Assembly (NCBI RefSeq): GCF_013369385.1
Contig: NZ_SZTO01000002.1
Location: forward strand, 124,001-188,000
Length of the DNA: 64,000 nucleotides
Origin: Vibrio sp. 05-20-BW147
GTDB taxonomy: Bacteria > Pseudomonadota > Gammaproteobacteria > Enterobacterales > Vibrionaceae
Direction: 5' to 3'
Positions 28,040-37,174 of this stretch are shown piece after piece. A program made the translations under genes and the position numbers. Within the stretch, counting starts at the first letter, position 1. Each line of letters begins with the position of its first letter. The notes beneath the pieces are model-generated. The model saw only the letters and a program-made list of their open reading frames with translations, made no database searches and was not told the DNA's origin.

Positions 28040-29061
28040 GCGATCTAAAACCAAAACAAGTGTTTGAAGAGACGATTTTCTCTCAGCAAGACAAACCAGA
28101 GCTCACTGCGCAGCAGCAATTTGATCAGCAGCAGACGTTCATTCCAACCACGATTGAAGAGAGTGAACCTGAACTTGAAGACGCTTTGGCGCAGGTGATA
28201 CGTCCATCAGGTCGTCGCAAGTGGCTAGCGGGAGGGCTGTTTGCTGCTTTCGCCGGATTGGTTGGCTGGCAAGCCGTTGATAGTGTACTCAGTGCGATGC
28301 AAAATGGCGATTGGCTTACACTCGGCTGGTCTGGGTTTATTTCCGTATTTGCTGGCTTGGGGCTTGGGGCCATGGGCAAAGAACTGTGGAAGCTGCGTCA
28401 ATTGAGACACTTATTTTCCGTGCAGGAGCAAGGGGAAAAATTGTTGCAAAGTGACAGTGTTGGGCAAGGTAAAGCGTTTTGCCAGCTAGTGGCGAAACAA
28501 AGTGGTGTTGCAGAAGAGAATCCTGCTTATGACCGCTGGAAAAACAGCGTCAATACGGCACACAGTGATGCAGAAATCTTGCAGATGTACGATGCGATGG
28601 TCGTGACTCAACAAGACAAACAAGCAACCAAAGTGATCTCGCGCTTTGCGACAGAGTCTGCGGCTCTGGTGGCTATTAGCCCACTCGCCATCGCGGACAT
28701 GCTGCTGGTGGCTTGGCGCAACTTCAAGATGATTGACACGCTCTCAACGATCTATGGTATCGAGCTTGGCTATGCCTCTCGTATTCGTTTGCTGCGTTTG
28801 GTGTTGGCAAACATGGCGGTGGCGGGCGCCAGCGAGCTGGTGATTGATGCGGGTATGGATTTGCTGTCGATGGATCTCGCTGGCAAGCTTTCCGCCAGGG
28901 CAGGGCAGGGGGTCGGTGTGGGGATTTTGACTGCGAGACTGGGTTTGAAAGCGATGGCATTGCTAAGGCCGATTCCTTGGCAAACCGAAACACAGGTTAA
29001 GTTATCAGCAATTCGCAAAGAAATTGTGTCGAAAGTCGCTTCTATCACGCTAAAACCATAG
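28036..29061 (+). CDS. ycjF: YcjF family membrane protein (DUF697)
   Basis: 341 residues. A Gln/Glu-rich soluble N-terminus (1-60) is followed by two close TM segments at about 65-82 and 92-112 ([40 protein letters not shown]). A C-terminal DUF697 part is rich in hydrophobic helices ([20 protein letters not shown]). It starts inside the ycjX stop, so both are translated together and probably act together at the inner membrane. The 86-base gap to tyrR has no strong terminator. Confidence 0.93.
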   Translation: MSDLKPKQVFEETIFSQQDKPELTAQQQFDQQQTFIPTTIEESEPELEDALAQVIRPSGRRKWLAGGLFAAFAGLVGWQAVDSVLSAMQNGDWLTLGWSGFISVFAGLGLGAMGKELWKLRQLRHLFSVQEQGEKLLQSDSVGQGKAFCQLVAKQSGVAEENPAYDRWKNSVNTAHSDAEILQMYDAMVVTQQDKQATKVISRFATESAALVAISPLAIADMLLVAWRNFKMIDTLSTIYGIELGYASRIRLLRLVLANMAVAGASELVIDAGMDLLSMDLAGKLSARAGQGVGVGILTARLGLKAMALLRPIPWQTETQVKLSAIRKEIVSKVASITLKP

Positions 29062-29147
29062 AGTTTCAGCGGGCGCATCTTGACGCTAACGCGGGCATAG
29101 TAGAAACTACTGTCAACTTTTCGTGACAGTGTGAATTAGGATTTTCC

Positions 29148-30692
29148 GTGCGCCTAGAAGTCTTTTGCGAAGACAGACTCGGCTTAACCCGAGAGCTGCT
29201 CGATATATTAGCCTCCAAAAATATCGATTTACGAGGTATCGAAATTGATATCAGTGGCATCATTTATCTCAATTGCCCTGATATAGACTTTGATACCTTC
29301 AGTCTACTGATGGCAGAAATTCGTCGAATCTCTGGCGTGAAAGACGTGCGTAAAATCCAATTTATGCCGATGGAACGCCATAACACCGAGCTGATTTCAC
29401 TCGTCAACAACTTGCCCGATCCCGTCTTGGCGATAGACCTAAAGGGCGCGGTGGACATGGCGAACCGAGCCGCGTTGGCGCTGATTGGTAAAACTGAAAA
29501 AGAGGTGATTGGTGCGCCGATAGCCGCGCTCCTGCCCAGTTTGAAGTTTAGTCGTTGGTCAGAAGGCGAACAGCACCGTCAGCGAGAAAGCATGGTGATC
29601 GATGGCCTCGATTATCTGCTTGAGTTCATGCCCGTCTATATTCAAGATGAATCCAAACAATCCACGTTTGCCAGTACGGTTGTGATGGTGCGCGGCGCCA
29701 AAGCAAATTCCGTTGATAGTCATCAACTCTCCCCGCACAGTGAACTGGGTTTTGAGCATTTTGTTGGCGTTTCCAATCGTCATAAAGCCCTCATTGGTCA
29801 AGCTAAAAAACTGGCTTTACTCGATCAGCCTTTGCTTATTGAAGGGGAAACAGGAACGGGTAAGGAGATGCTGGCAAAAGCGTGTCACAACCGTTCTCAT
29901 CGTGCGGGTAAGCCCTTCTTGGTGTTGAGTTGCGCATCCATGCCCGACGATGTGGCAGAAACCGAGTTGTTTGGTCATGCTCCGGGTTCTTTTAATCATC
30001 AGCAAGGCCACAAAGGTATTTTCGAGCAGGCCAATGGTGGCACCGTTTTCCTCGATGAGATCGGTGAAATGAGCCCCCATTTGCAGATTAAGTTGCTGCG
30101 TTTCTTGCAGGATGGCAATTTCCGCCGCGTTGGCGCAGAAGAAGAGATGCACGTTGATGTGAGAATCATCGCATCCACCAAGCATAATCTGGCTGCGTTG
30201 GCAGAAGCGGGATCGTTTCGAGAAGATCTTTTCTACCGACTCAATGTGTTGACCTTGTCGATCCCATCTTTGCGTTCTCGCTCCAGTGATATCGGCCCTC
30301 TACTCGATCTTTTTGTTGCCAAGCATTGCCAAAAACTGGCGATTGCTAAGCCTGCGTATCAAGAGCAATTGGTTGATGAATTAAGCACTTATCAATGGCC
30401 GGGCAACATGCGACAGTTGGACAACATGGTGTTGCGTGCGCTTACTGAGATGGATGACGATGTATTGAAAGCAGAGCATTTCCATTTGCCACAACCAGCG
30501 GCGGTGGCCACAACAAACACACTCGTGAATCTTGATGGTTCACTGGATGAGATTATGAGCGATTATGAATCTCAGGTGTTGGAGCGTCTTTACCAGTCAT
30601 TCCCATCGAGCCGTAAGTTGGCGAAGCGCTTAAATGTCTCGCACACCTCGATTGCCAATAAGCTAAGAGACTACGGGATTAAGAAGCACTAA
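29148..30692 (+). CDS. tyrR: Transcriptional regulator TyrR
   Basis: 514 residues. The start is GTG 29148 with AGGA six bases before it, confirmed by the conserved N-terminus MRLEVFCEDRLGLTRELLD. Order: an ACT domain (1-75) that binds aromatic amino acids, PAS (about 80-185), a sigma54-type AAA+ domain (about 205-430; Walker A EGETGTGKE, Walker B GGTVFLDEIGEM) and a C-terminal HTH (SSRKLAKRLNVSHTSIANKL). The GAFTGA sigma54 loop is replaced by HAPGSFNH, as known for TyrR, so it acts with sigma70. It controls aromatic amino acid synthesis and transport genes, none of which is adjacent. Confidence 0.96.
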   Translation: MRLEVFCEDRLGLTRELLDILASKNIDLRGIEIDISGIIYLNCPDIDFDTFSLLMAEIRRISGVKDVRKIQFMPMERHNTELISLVNNLPDPVLAIDLKGAVDMANRAALALIGKTEKEVIGAPIAALLPSLKFSRWSEGEQHRQRESMVIDGLDYLLEFMPVYIQDESKQSTFASTVVMVRGAKANSVDSHQLSPHSELGFEHFVGVSNRHKALIGQAKKLALLDQPLLIEGETGTGKEMLAKACHNRSHRAGKPFLVLSCASMPDDVAETELFGHAPGSFNHQQGHKGIFEQANGGTVFLDEIGEMSPHLQIKLLRFLQDGNFRRVGAEEEMHVDVRIIASTKHNLAALAEAGSFREDLFYRLNVLTLSIPSLRSRSSDIGPLLDLFVAKHCQKLAIAKPAYQEQLVDELSTYQWPGNMRQLDNMVLRALTEMDDDVLKAEHFHLPQPAAVATTNTLVNLDGSLDEIMSDYESQVLERLYQSFPSSRKLAKRLNVSHTSIANKLRDYGIKKH

Positions 30693-30693
30693 T

Positions 30694-31269
30694 ATGGGCG
30701 CTGACCAACATATCATTTATCAAGTTGACGAAGGTTTGGTGCTAAGAACCGTTAATGTGAGCGACGCTGCGATGGTTTCTCAGTACTTTCAACGCAATCA
30801 GGCCTTTTTAAAACCGTGGGAGCCGACACGTGAAGCGTCGTTTTTCACCGAAGCGGGTTGGGCGCAAAAGCTGATCAAGCTCCATGAGCTACATCGCATG
30901 AAATTGGGCTTTTACTGTGTTTTGATTGAAGAGCAAACGAATGAGATGGTCGGGACCATCTCATTTAGCAATTTGTCGAAGTTTCCTTTTTACGCCTGTA
31001 ACGTGGGGTATTCGTTAGCGCAAGAGGCTCAAGGAAAAGGGTACATGCGCCGTGGATTAAAAATGGCGTGTGACTATATGTTTGAGCAGCTAAATTTGCA
31101 CCGTATTCAAGCCGCGTATATGCCGCATAATCACCGTAGCGCTGGTGTTTTAGAGCATCTCGGTTTTTGCAAAGAGGGCTTTGCGTATTCCTATCTTTTG
31201 ATTGATGGGCAGTGGCAAGACCACGTATTGACCTCCTTAATCAACCCTAACTGGCGAGTTGAAAAGTAA
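30694..31269 (+). CDS. rimJ: RimJ-like GNAT N-acetyltransferase
   Basis: 191 residues. It is similar to RimJ, which acetylates the N-terminal Ala of ribosomal protein S5. The RimJ/RimL layout is visible: QAFLKPWEPTRE in the N-terminal part, the acetyl-CoA loop QEAQGKGYMRRGLKMACDY, and LHRIQAAYMPHNHRSAGVLE with the typical N-xxSxxVLE motif. It starts one base after the tyrR stop, so cotranscription is near certain. The precise protein substrate is inferred from family only. Confidence 0.9.
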   Translation: MGADQHIIYQVDEGLVLRTVNVSDAAMVSQYFQRNQAFLKPWEPTREASFFTEAGWAQKLIKLHELHRMKLGFYCVLIEEQTNEMVGTISFSNLSKFPFYACNVGYSLAQEAQGKGYMRRGLKMACDYMFEQLNLHRIQAAYMPHNHRSAGVLEHLGFCKEGFAYSYLLIDGQWQDHVLTSLINPNWRVEK

Positions 31270-31856
31270 TGGAACGATTGAACAAGCAACTGGCATTGCT
31301 GATGGAGTTGGACAAGCTGAAATCGGTACTGCGTCGCACGCGAGTGAAAAGCGCAGATAAACGTTTGGAAAACAGTGCAGAGCACAGTTGGCATGTCGCT
31401 TTGATGGCGTTATTGATGGAAGAGCATGCTAATGAGCCTGTCAACATCGGCCGCGTAGTGAAAATGTTGCTGCTGCATGACGTAGTAGAAATTGATGCTG
31501 GCGATACCTTTGTGTACGATGCGGTCGCGTCAGAACAGCAAGCAGAGAAAGAGCTTGCTGCCGCTCTGCGTTTATTTGGCATGTTGCCGGCTGACCAAGG
31601 AGAAGAATTACTTCAACTTTGGTTAGAGTTTGAAGCCGCGCAAACGGCAGATGCCAAGTTTGGCAAGGCGCTAGATCGAATCATTCCTATGCTGCTTAAC
31701 TACCACAACCAAGGACAAAGTTGGCAAGAGCATGGCGTGACTCGTCAGCAAGCGTTGACGGTGAATCAGAAAATCGACCTTGGTTCCCATGTGTTATGGG
31801 ATAAGGCGCAAGAAATTATTGAACAGGCAACCCAAAATGGGTGGCTGAAAGCTTAA
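31269..31856 (+). CDS. HD-domain protein (YfbR/HDDC2-like phosphohydrolase)
   Basis: 195 residues. Metal-binding motifs of the HD superfamily: the His of ENSAEHSWHVALMA, HD in LLLHDVVEIDAGDTF, and a late Asp in the region KFGKALDRIIPML. The order and the EHSWHVAL and LLHDVVEIDAGD signatures match the HDDC2/5'-deoxynucleotidase-like branch, which dephosphorylates nucleoside monophosphates. The exact substrate is unknown. Its ATG shares one base with the rimJ stop codon, so translation is coupled. Confidence 0.9.
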   Translation: MERLNKQLALLMELDKLKSVLRRTRVKSADKRLENSAEHSWHVALMALLMEEHANEPVNIGRVVKMLLLHDVVEIDAGDTFVYDAVASEQQAEKELAAALRLFGMLPADQGEELLQLWLEFEAAQTADAKFGKALDRIIPMLLNYHNQGQSWQEHGVTRQQALTVNQKIDLGSHVLWDKAQEIIEQATQNGWLKA

Positions 31857-31865
31857 GGAACCTGA

Positions 31866-32339
31866 ATGTCTTATTTAACTTTGGATCAATACCAAAGAAA
31901 ATGGATTTTTACGCATCCGTCGATGCCAGTGCCACAAGAAGATCTCGCGCACATTCGCCCGATGGATCAGGCACGCTCTGCGCAGTTTTGGAAAGAGAAC
32001 ATCAGCGCCCATAGCCCAGATGCAGAACGTCTTGGTAGCGATGATTGGCCAACGAAACAGAGTAATTGGTTAGCTGAAATTGACTGGATGGCGTCTTGGG
32101 AAGCCGATGAACCAGATATGCCAGAGGAAATTCTTCAGCATATTGATTGGCAAGATGATGTGACGGTCTATTTCTGTTACGAAAAATACAACGTGATTGA
32201 AACCAAGTGGGTTGTTTTCCGCAAACATTGGAAAAACTTCTTATTCTACGATGACGGCCCGATTTTGCTGGGTCGACGTCGTCAGCAGGCACTGTGGTTT
32301 GCTACCGATGGAACAGTGAAACTGGGGCAAAGAAACTGA
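31866..32339 (+). CDS. DUF2947 family protein, unknown
   Basis: 157 residues with AAGGAA six bases upstream. It is soluble, acidic and rich in Trp (about 12). Blocks such as DDWPTKQSNWLAEIDW, VYFCYEKYNVIETKWVVF and NFLFYDDGPILLGRRRQQA fit the DUF2947 proteins of vibrios and relatives as I remember them. No catalytic motif is evident. It is the last gene of the tyrR-rimJ-HD transcript and is followed by a strong terminator. Confidence 0.82.
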   Translation: MSYLTLDQYQRKWIFTHPSMPVPQEDLAHIRPMDQARSAQFWKENISAHSPDAERLGSDDWPTKQSNWLAEIDWMASWEADEPDMPEEILQHIDWQDDVTVYFCYEKYNVIETKWVVFRKHWKNFLFYDDGPILLGRRRQQALWFATDGTVKLGQRN

Positions 32340-32378
32340 TCAGCCTAATGAACGGCTAATCATTGGCTTAGTCACTAG

Positions 32379-32406
32379 AAGCAGCGTGTTTACGCTGCTT
32401 TTTTTA
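32379..32406 (+). terminator. Intrinsic terminator of the tyrR-DUF2947 transcript
   Basis: AAGCAGCGT (32379-32387) pairs with ACGCTGCTT (32392-32400), followed by T7. Confidence 0.9.
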
Positions 32407-32571
32407 TGAGCGTTTAGTGAGGTAAGACACAGTTCAGTAAGTTTTTTCCTGTGACTTCAGTTTCATTGATCTAACGCCAAATTTTGTTTTGAAACACGCG
32501 CGCATAATTTCTTGTCTATCCCCGTAGAGCCAAAGCTCTAAGGTGTCTATCTCAGGAAGAGAAGTTGTATT

Positions 32572-33990
32572 ATGCGCCCGTATCTGAAGTTTATTATCCC
32601 TATTATCATTCCGTTGATTGTGCTGTTGTTGCCATTGTCCGCCTTTCCGTTTGAAGCCATGACCATCGTGCAGCAACGTGTGATTGCCATTTTCTTATTG
32701 GCGGCACTGTGCTGGGTGTTTGAGCCAATTCCCATCTATGCCACGTCCGTCGTCATTATTGTTTTAGAGCTTTTATTGGTTTCCGATAAAGGTCTGTATC
32801 TATTCCGATTGAACGAGGGCAGTGAAAGCTTTGGGCAATTGCTCTCTTACAGTGAAATCATGGCAACCTTTGCCAGCCCAATCATCATGCTTTTCTTAGG
32901 TGGATTTTTCCTTGCAATGGCGGCCACCAAATACCGCTTGGATGTGAACTTGGCACGCGTGCTGCTCAAGCCATTTGGCCAAGACCCTAAATTCGTTATG
33001 TTGGGGCTGATGCTGATCACTGCGATTTTCTCGATGTTTATGTCTAACACCGCGACAACCGCGATGATGCTCTCCATCTTAACGCCAGTGATCGCGGTGT
33101 TTGGCCCCAAAGACCCAGGGCGAGTTGCCTTTGCGCTTTGTATTCCGGTTGCGGCCAACATTGGTGGCATTGGCACACCGATTGGTACGCCACCCAATGC
33201 CATCGCGCTAAAATATCTGGTGGGTGACAACCTGATCACATTTGGGGAATGGATGGCGTTTGGTGTTCCTTTTGTTGTGGTGATGATGGCGTTAGCGTGG
33301 TTTTTGATCACGGCGATGTATCGAGCAGACATTCCTAAGATAGAACTTTCTATAAAAGGTAAGTTTCTGAAAACACCGAAGGCGATTGTGGTGTATGTGA
33401 CGTTTGGTTTGACCATTTTGCTTTGGCTGATGGGGTCTGCACATGGCATGAATTCCTATACAGTCGCCCTGATTCCTGTCGCGATCTTTTCCATCACTGG
33501 CATCATTAACAAAGAAGATTTGAAGAAAATTTCCTGGGATGTGCTTTGGTTGGTTTCAGGCGGTATCGCCCTTGGTTTGGCTCTGGATAAAACAGGACTT
33601 GCCAAGCTGGTGGTGCACAGCATTCCATTTGATGAGTTTTCGCCTTATATCGTCTTGTTTGGTGCGGCGTTCCTCTGCTTAGTGATGGCGAACTTTATGT
33701 CGCATACTGCGACGGCGAACTTGCTGATGCCAATTATGGCCGCATTGGGGATGTCAATGACTTCTCTGGCTCCATTGGGCGGAGAAGTGACACTGATTTT
33801 AGTGGTGACGATGGCCGCTTCCTTAGGCATGTCGCTGCCTATCAGTACTCCGCCGAATGCATTGGCACATGCAACGGGTCATGTCCAAAGTAATCAAATG
33901 GCGCGTGTGGGCGTGATTTTGGGCGTTGTCGGCGTATTGCTCAGCTTTGTGATGGTTTGGATCCTTCATATGGTTGGACACATCGGGTAG
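32572..33990 (+). CDS. DASS/SLC13 family carboxylate:Na+ symporter
   Basis: 472 residues, with AGGAAGAG 9 bases upstream. About 11-12 TM segments plus two re-entrant hairpins. The two inverted-repeat substrate motifs are SNTATTAMM (about residue 161) and SHTATANLL (about 377). The second has His in place of the usual Asn of SNT. The following PP motifs are GTPIGTPPNAIAL and PISTPPNALAH. The family imports di- or tricarboxylates (succinate, citrate), and the altered motif could shift substrate. A sensor kinase and receiver follow within bases, implying that the transporter supplies or reports the signal. Confidence 0.92.
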   Translation: MRPYLKFIIPIIIPLIVLLLPLSAFPFEAMTIVQQRVIAIFLLAALCWVFEPIPIYATSVVIIVLELLLVSDKGLYLFRLNEGSESFGQLLSYSEIMATFASPIIMLFLGGFFLAMAATKYRLDVNLARVLLKPFGQDPKFVMLGLMLITAIFSMFMSNTATTAMMLSILTPVIAVFGPKDPGRVAFALCIPVAANIGGIGTPIGTPPNAIALKYLVGDNLITFGEWMAFGVPFVVVMMALAWFLITAMYRADIPKIELSIKGKFLKTPKAIVVYVTFGLTILLWLMGSAHGMNSYTVALIPVAIFSITGIINKEDLKKISWDVLWLVSGGIALGLALDKTGLAKLVVHSIPFDEFSPYIVLFGAAFLCLVMANFMSHTATANLLMPIMAALGMSMTSLAPLGGEVTLILVVTMAASLGMSLPISTPPNALAHATGHVQSNQMARVGVILGVVGVLLSFVMVWILHMVGHIG

Positions 33991-33994
33991 CCCC

Positions 33995-35350
33995 ATGTAT
34001 TTGAGCAAATTAGAAGCACTGATTGAGCGTTACTTCTGTAATCCAGAGCGTCAAATTACGTTGGAAGCGGGATCGGTCGTCATTGTGCAGCAAGGCTACA
34101 ACGACCGTCTGTTTTTCGTTCTTCAAGGTGAGCTGGAAGGTTACTTTTCTGAACATGAGGAGAAACAAGTACGCGTTTTTTCAGCCTCACAAGGGGCATT
34201 TATTGGCGTGCACAGTTTCTTTTCTGGTACTTGGACAGCATCGTCGACGGTGATGGCCAAGACCGAAGTGACACTGGCTTGGATTGATCGCAGCACGCCT
34301 GCCGTTGAAGTCGAAGAGTTCGGCCCGCTGACTACACAATTTATGCCGGTGATTGTGAATGAGCTTTCCCGCCGTCAAAGGCGAGCAACGCAAGAGGCGG
34401 TGGCCAAAGAGAAGGTGTTACAGAGGCTACATAACGCAGAGCAAATGACAACCTTAGGTCAACTTGCGGCGGGGCTGGCTCACGAGCTTAATAACGCCAT
34501 CGGGGTGGTCAGTAGCAAAGCCGAAAGACTCGAAACCATTATTCTGGAGCTGCTTGAAGAACGGCACCCAGAAGCCAGCCAATTCTTCGATATTGGACTG
34601 CTTGCGGGACAAAATGTGCCAACAAGCACCGCAAGACAAAATGCCAAGTTGTTGGAGCAGAAATATGGTTTGGAGAAAAAACAGGCCAAAGCATTAGCGA
34701 AAGCGATACCTGATGGTTTGGTTAGCCCGCACTGGTTGAACAACCCAGATCAAGCCATTCGTTATTGGGCAATGGGGTGTGATTTACACGACCTGCGTTT
34801 AGCAGCCAAACACACGGTTGGTATTGTGAAATCGGTCAAACAGCTCGGTAGGGCGGATTCGGATCGCATTAGCAAAGTTAATATTGGCGACACCATCAAT
34901 CAAGCCATCGCGCTTTTGCAAAGTGAGCTGCGCCGTGTCGAAGTGCGTCTTCGTCCATCACCTGTCGAATCGATTTGGGCTTCGGAGACCGAATTGGTGC
35001 AAGTTTGGGTCAATATCATCAAGAACGCCTGTGACGCGATGCAAAACACACTATCGCCGCAGTTGGAGATACGTGTTCATCAAGAAGGCAAGCGCATTTT
35101 GGTTACGATCGCCAACAATGGGCCTGCCTTAGATGAGGCAACAAGACGCAAAATTTTTCAGCCTAACTTCACCACCAAAAAAGGCGGGCTGTCATTTGGA
35201 CTGGGTTTAGGGTTATCGATTGTGAAGCGAATCGTCACCGGGCTAGGAGGCTCGATTGTGGTGAAAAGCGATGACCAAGCCACTATTTTTAGAATCAAAT
35301 TGCCAACAGAGGGAAATCATGGAGAAACTGAACCTAATATGCGTGGATGA
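33995..35350 (+). CDS. Cytosolic sensor histidine kinase with CNB-like N-terminal domain
   Basis: 451 residues from ATG 33995, only 4 bases after the transporter stop. An upstream in-frame TTG overlapping that stop is possible. Order: a cyclic-nucleotide-binding-like beta roll (about 10-120), helix, H box LAAGLAHELNNAIG with His163, an extra segment (about 180-270), then ATPase N box VWVNIIKNACDAM and G boxes (FGLGLGLSIVKRI). The CNB cassette GAFIGVHSFFSGTWTASS lacks the Glu and Arg that hold cAMP, so another ligand or a protein is likely. There are no TM segments. It overlaps the receiver gene by 32 bases. Confidence 0.9.
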   Translation: MYLSKLEALIERYFCNPERQITLEAGSVVIVQQGYNDRLFFVLQGELEGYFSEHEEKQVRVFSASQGAFIGVHSFFSGTWTASSTVMAKTEVTLAWIDRSTPAVEVEEFGPLTTQFMPVIVNELSRRQRRATQEAVAKEKVLQRLHNAEQMTTLGQLAAGLAHELNNAIGVVSSKAERLETIILELLEERHPEASQFFDIGLLAGQNVPTSTARQNAKLLEQKYGLEKKQAKALAKAIPDGLVSPHWLNNPDQAIRYWAMGCDLHDLRLAAKHTVGIVKSVKQLGRADSDRISKVNIGDTINQAIALLQSELRRVEVRLRPSPVESIWASETELVQVWVNIIKNACDAMQNTLSPQLEIRVHQEGKRILVTIANNGPALDEATRRKIFQPNFTTKKGGLSFGLGLGLSIVKRIVTGLGGSIVVKSDDQATIFRIKLPTEGNHGETEPNMRG

Positions 35351-35795
35351 TCAGCGCGAAGTGCTTAATGCGGTGGTGCAGGATCTAGACGGTTTAGCTG
35401 ACTGGCTAAATATTGAAGAGTGTGAATCTGGCCATGAAGCGTTGGAGCTGATCGATGAGCTTGATGCGGATGGCGAGTTTATCGCTGTGGTGATTTCAGA
35501 CCACGTGATGCCGGGAATGACCGGTGTCGAGCTTTTACGAACATTGCACACGGATGCTCGATTCTTCAAAACACGCAAGGTATTGCTCACAGGGCAAGCC
35601 ACGCATAGCGATACCATCGAAGCGATCAATTCCGCTGGTATTGTGCGCTATTTCGAAAAACCTTGGAAAAAACAAGAACTCGTACAGTGCATTCGCGAAT
35701 TGATGACCGATTTTATTTTCGATCAGGGACTGGATTACCAGATTTGGCATGATGAACTGGATCAAGCGGGCGTGCTGAAACATCTGCATCCATAA
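35319..35795 (+). CDS. Single-domain response regulator
   Basis: 158 residues from ATG 35319 (MEKLNLICVDDQREV), with AGAGGGAAATC just before it inside the kinase gene. A receiver domain only: acidic pair D10/D11, phospho-Asp61 (VISDHVMPGMTG), Thr in VLLTGQA, Lys in YFEKPWKK. About 30 C-terminal residues (FDQGLDYQIWHDELDQAG) are not a DNA-binding domain. It must act by protein contact or phosphotransfer. It is translated with the kinase, so it is the presumed partner. Confidence 0.9.
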   Translation: MEKLNLICVDDQREVLNAVVQDLDGLADWLNIEECESGHEALELIDELDADGEFIAVVISDHVMPGMTGVELLRTLHTDARFFKTRKVLLTGQATHSDTIEAINSAGIVRYFEKPWKKQELVQCIRELMTDFIFDQGLDYQIWHDELDQAGVLKHLHP

Positions 35796-36005
35796 TCAAT
35801 AGGCATCGAGTGCCCTAAGTCTCATGATGCTAATGTCATTTAGGGCCGCGCCTAAGAAGAGAAAACGGGGAGCGGAAGGCTAACATTCCCCAAGAAGCGC
35901 GATGTTGGCGCAGGTCGTAAAAACCGGAAAAAGCGCCATCCTCCTAACCGCGCCAATATGCTTATACCTATTTGTTCAAGGAACGCTTTGTTCTGGTACG
36001 AATGT
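35796..36005. other. Non-coding stretch after the receiver gene
   Basis: No credible ORF is present. CCCTAA (35813-35818) and TTAGGG (35840-35845) can pair, followed by a purine-rich GGGG/GGAAGG region and several GCGC elements. It does not match a riboswitch or sRNA that I know. It could hold the 3' ends of both convergent transcripts. Confidence 0.35.
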
Positions 36006-36884
36006 TTAGTTCAGACTTAGGGCACACCAAAGTAAGAGTGGTAGCGTTAACACGCTAAAGAAGTTGCCAAATAGCACCATCGAGGCCACTTTTTCTGGCT
36101 CAATATGAAAACGTTCAGCAAAAAGATAATTCATTACCGCTGCTGGCAGCATGGTGAACAGCACCATCATTTTCATTTGTAGCGGAGGAAGAGGAATAAA
36201 GAAATAAATCACAGCAAATGCTATCAATCCTGTTGCGATGGATTGGAGCGTTGAATAGAGTCCAATGCTGAGGCCGGACCATTTCAAATGGGTCATTTGC
36301 GCCCCTAGGGAGAGGAGCATAACAGGCACTGCGGCCTGACCTAGCAAAGAGGTGGCTTCAATCAGCGGTGACCAAACGGCAACATGGTTGAGATTGAAAA
36401 CCACAGCCAAAGACGCGGCAATAAACACAGGCATTTTGACCATTTGTAACAGTGATCCGCCTCGGCTCAACAACGCGATGCCTAAGCTAATGTGAATGCA
36501 AGACGACATGACAAAAAGCAGCACGGCGCTTGATTGTGCGGCGTCACCAAATGCGTAGGCAAAGAGAGGAATGGCAAGATTGCCACTGTTGCGAAACATA
36601 TGCGGTGGTGCCCAAGTCTTAAAAGAAAGCCCAGTCAGTTTGCAAACGGGCATCATCAGTAGACCCGGCAGTAACACGGCCACAAGCGATGCCCAAATCA
36701 AAGGAAGCTGCTGGGTGTCTAGCGGCATGGTAGCGAGAGATGAAAACACCAAAGCAGGGAGGAAAACGTCGATATTGATCCGATTAATTGGCTTAAAGTC
36801 GGGTTTTAAATAATGCCCAACCAAAAAGCCGACGCCAGCCAACGCAAAAACAGGGAATAAAATGTTAACGACTTTGATGAGCAT
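36006..36884 (-). CDS. AEC (auxin efflux carrier) family transporter
   Basis: 292 residues from ATG 36884 (MLIKVVNILFPVFALAGVGF), the usual place where this family begins. A GTG at 36944 would add 20 hydrophilic residues, with no clear ribosome site for either. Around ten TM segments. The family motif appears as FRNSGNLAIPLFAYAFG with the conserved Asn-Gly/Ser-Asn in the crossing helix, and AVMNYLFAERFHIEPEKVAS near the end. Bacterial members export or exchange organic acids such as malate; the substrate is unknown here. It converges with the receiver gene. Confidence 0.88.
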   Translation of the reverse strand: MLIKVVNILFPVFALAGVGFLVGHYLKPDFKPINRINIDVFLPALVFSSLATMPLDTQQLPLIWASLVAVLLPGLLMMPVCKLTGLSFKTWAPPHMFRNSGNLAIPLFAYAFGDAAQSSAVLLFVMSSCIHISLGIALLSRGGSLLQMVKMPVFIAASLAVVFNLNHVAVWSPLIEATSLLGQAAVPVMLLSLGAQMTHLKWSGLSIGLYSTLQSIATGLIAFAVIYFFIPLPPLQMKMMVLFTMLPAAVMNYLFAERFHIEPEKVASMVLFGNFFSVLTLPLLLWCALSLN

Positions 36885-37174
36885 ATGGACGTTCCAGATA
36901 GGGTGGACTGTTTTTACGCTATCAGGTGGTGTGTTTTTCGTCACCTAAACTGGTTGAAAAACATGAGCTCACCACTATGATATTGTCTTTGTTGCTTATT
37001 AAACTCGTCGATTATTGCCACTTCAAAGTGTTGTAAATTAGAGTTTGCAAATATATTTTAAATTTGTATTCTCTGGGCAAATGAAACGCTTGTAAACAAA
37101 TGTAAATTATTCGATGTTCTCAGCAGGTCGTATGAGTAAGACTGCCATATACTTGAGTTAGTCGAGAATAGTTT

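Noticed and set aside
35796-36005. c-di-GMP riboswitch or Qrr small RNA
   Set aside because: Core motifs of neither could be matched.
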